Below, piece by piece: positions 61,952-64,000 of a stretch of DNA of 64,000 bases (position 1 is its first letter; each line of letters starts with the position of its first letter). This stretch comes from Opisthorchis felineus (lineage: Eukaryota; Platyhelminthes; Trematoda; Opisthorchiida; Opisthorchiidae), in NCBI GenBank assembly GCA_004794785.1, contig SJOL01005532.1, positions 574,350-638,349 of the forward strand, written 5' to 3'. The notes below the pieces were generated by a model, which made no database searches, was not told the origin of the DNA, and saw only the letters and a program-made list of their open reading frames with translations. A program made the position numbers and the translations under genes.

Positions 61952-64000
61952 TTTTCCGGGATGACTCCGTTCTATGTGCCATCTTTGTCACTATCAGTTC
62001 TCACTTGAAACAAACGATGCTGCGCAAATACTTCACGATGGACTACGGCCAAGTCAGTCAGTCAGAAGGGTCATCAGTGCTAACGTCACCAACTGCTTAT
62101 CGCAAACAAGTGGGCAAGTAAACCAAGGTGTATACCATTGCGCATTATATCTGTATACCCTTACGGAGTAGGTCAGCGGTTGGGAATCCGTAACGTGTAA
62201 CATGGAGGAATTTTCCATGATATGGTAGGTTACATTGGAGAAAAGTCCGGTGTCACAAAATTATCCGCCTGAGAGTGGTGACTCCTCTCGTGAGTTCTGT
62301 CATAAAGGGGAGTACTGTAGCTGTAGCGGTGGTCTAGGAAAAGCCGAAGATTTTGTTTTGCATGCAGGCGAACTTTCGAAAACTCAAGGACTACGCCTAG
62401 TTTTATTGCACAAGTGCACAATGCTAGTCACCCCTTTCAGGAGGACATACTTCTTCGGGGATACCTTTTGCTATTCTCCATTGGAGCAGAAACTTCTGTG
62501 TGCATAAGGTTGGCTGAGTGAACAAGATCAGCAGCACTTTACTTATGGCAGTTCCCGGGGGCTTCTGATTAGGTAGAACCATATTGAATGCCCGGTTGAT
62601 GTCAACTGAGTGACCTGCTTCGTTACCGACGAGGCAGACTCCTTGTTAGACTGTGGCTGCATGGTTTGGTTTTTTGCTATGGTTTCGCACAGGTACACCG
62701 GTTTGTACTCAATCGCTCTTCGTAACAATATCCGACTCTCCCCATTTATGTAGGGGTCACCGCATCTGCAGATAAACTGGCATATGGCATTAAAGCTAGG
62801 ACAACCGGATGAGCAATAATTATGAGGCTAAATGTACAGGGGACGAGTGATCACGGTCACTTATCCTTCAGTGAAGAGTGGGACAGGCGAGTTCCTCTGT
62901 TAACAGCAAATCTAAACGAACCGCTCGTGGCACAGCTCATGGTTTGCAAATAACGCCTTCCTCGATGGCCTCTTCCTCAGACAAAGCGTCCGATTACCAC
63001 ATCCTCCTGGCTTGTAGAAACAGGGTTCTGGTTAGTCCTTGTTTATGGGTTAATTCAGCAAAGGTGAAACTACATATACTGCCACGTTCATGTGCGCTTT
63101 GTTGCCTCATCTCAACCTCCTTTGAGTAACGCATCTAACAACGCGAAATTAGGGCTCGATTCCTCCTCTTGAGACCGTGAAAGGTTGGGTCGAAGATCAG
63201 TAAACTGGCCAAAATTAACAGAAGTGATTGTAAGAATTGATGACCGAAACAGTGCCGACAAAACGTGTCATAATCTGAAAGTGCTATATAAAAAATTAGC
63301 TAACGCAGGGCTTGAACGGTACCTGGGAAAAAATTATTTATATGCAGGGACTTCGAAACCAAGACAAGTATTTCAGTACATAACAGAATGAGATATTTCA
63401 GTAGAACTGGGAGAATATCTAGCAACATGTTTGTCCACTAATGCAGTAAATTAACTGATTCATTAAGATGTACGGTGGCGAATGGGCAGTCAACATTAAA
63501 TGAGAACCCATTAACTCAATACACTGGAGTTAGATCAGCAGCCCGGCAGAGTTCGAAGGAGTCGAGCCAGTCGGATTGCCGGAAAGTAAGCAGCAGCCAA
63601 TAAGCTCAGATCAAAATGGGTTGTTAAAACTCGCTCGCGAACCAACATTCACAAAATTCATTATGTTTATCATTGATCACCATCATCATCGAAATTCCTC
63701 ACACAGTTTAAAAGAAGCAGAGATAAACAAACATGCAAGGACGCCACCCAACATTAATTTATCTCAAAGTCCAATAGCGTTAATTTCATACAAACACTAC
63801 CAGGTGGCCATAAACCGAAAAATTCAGATATTCTCGGAAGCAATTGAAAACGGGAAAGCCACTGACACAGATTAGTAGCCATATTTTGCAGCTTCTCCGA
63901 GTATGTAAAGACGGGGTAATGCGTACTCCATCCCCGAAGGCGAGTAGTACCAGCAGCACCTGGACTTTTCGTAATCTCCCATGCCCTTCTGCCAGGTTAA

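Larger units (their letters stand above)
58237..64000. other. No gene recognised
   Basis: The first few hundred bases are presumably the 5' region of the R2-like element. Opposed ORFs at 59518-59898 (+) and 59710-60084 (-), and + strand ORFs at 62878-63129, 63185-63391 and 63576-63875, show no domain or splice logic that I could support. Confidence 0.5.

Overview
The window is eukaryotic. It is gene-poor, intron-rich and crowded with decayed retroelements, with no bacterial operon structure. A parasitic flatworm (trematode) genome fits best. Three things point there: the first introns of the main gene are only 36 and 39 bases long while later ones run to kilobases, a pattern known from schistosome genes; there are relics of Penelope-like, RTE-type and R2-like retroelements; and one dispersed repeat at about 19.56-19.86 kb translates to a peptide I remember from predicted proteins of opisthorchiid liver flukes (Clonorchis/Opisthorchis). 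The last point is memory, not a search.

The one gene I can identify with confidence is CFAP91 (MAATS1/AAT-1), a radial-spoke base protein of motile cilia and sperm flagella. It lies on the + strand from 9381 to 36181. I assembled 12 exons by hand; all introns are GT-AG, all codon phases agree, and the joined frame is 2250 nt (749 codons plus stop), close to the length of animal CFAP91. Its large introns hold a tRNA-like dispersed repeat (19.6-19.86 kb), two Penelope-like relics (20.2 kb and 33.2-34.1 kb), an AT microsatellite with an unresolved N (25.3 kb) and a T-rich repeat-like block (25.4-26.1 kb).

From 38.6 to 44.1 kb on the + strand, four phase-compatible exons describe a possible small gene (163 codons from the first ATG) whose product I do not recognise. 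On the - strand, 55.1-58.2 kb holds an almost full-length R2-like non-LTR retrotransposon: two C2H2 fingers, a Myb-like segment, reverse transcriptase and a PD-(D/E)XK endonuclease. It is broken by a stop, a frameshift and loss of a zinc-knuckle cysteine. Its 3' side abuts an RTE-type fragment (54.85-55.12 kb), and a second endonuclease fragment of the same kind lies at 49.34-49.54 kb.

The most unusual layer is a set of inverted repeats: a diverged ~0.5 kb inverted pair (1.44-2.92 kb) with a smaller one inside it; an inverted pair bracketing the first three CFAP91 exons (8.7 and 10.4 kb); a 140-bp-arm foldback just after the CFAP91 stop; a near-perfect 76-bp-arm hairpin at 42.74-42.90 kb; and a smaller hairpin at 46.3 kb. 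The last two sit between direct repeats of 12 and 13 bp. The rest of the window (1-1.4, 3-8.7, 44.1-49.3, 49.6-54.8 and 58.3-64 kb) shows only short ORFs that I could not support as genes.
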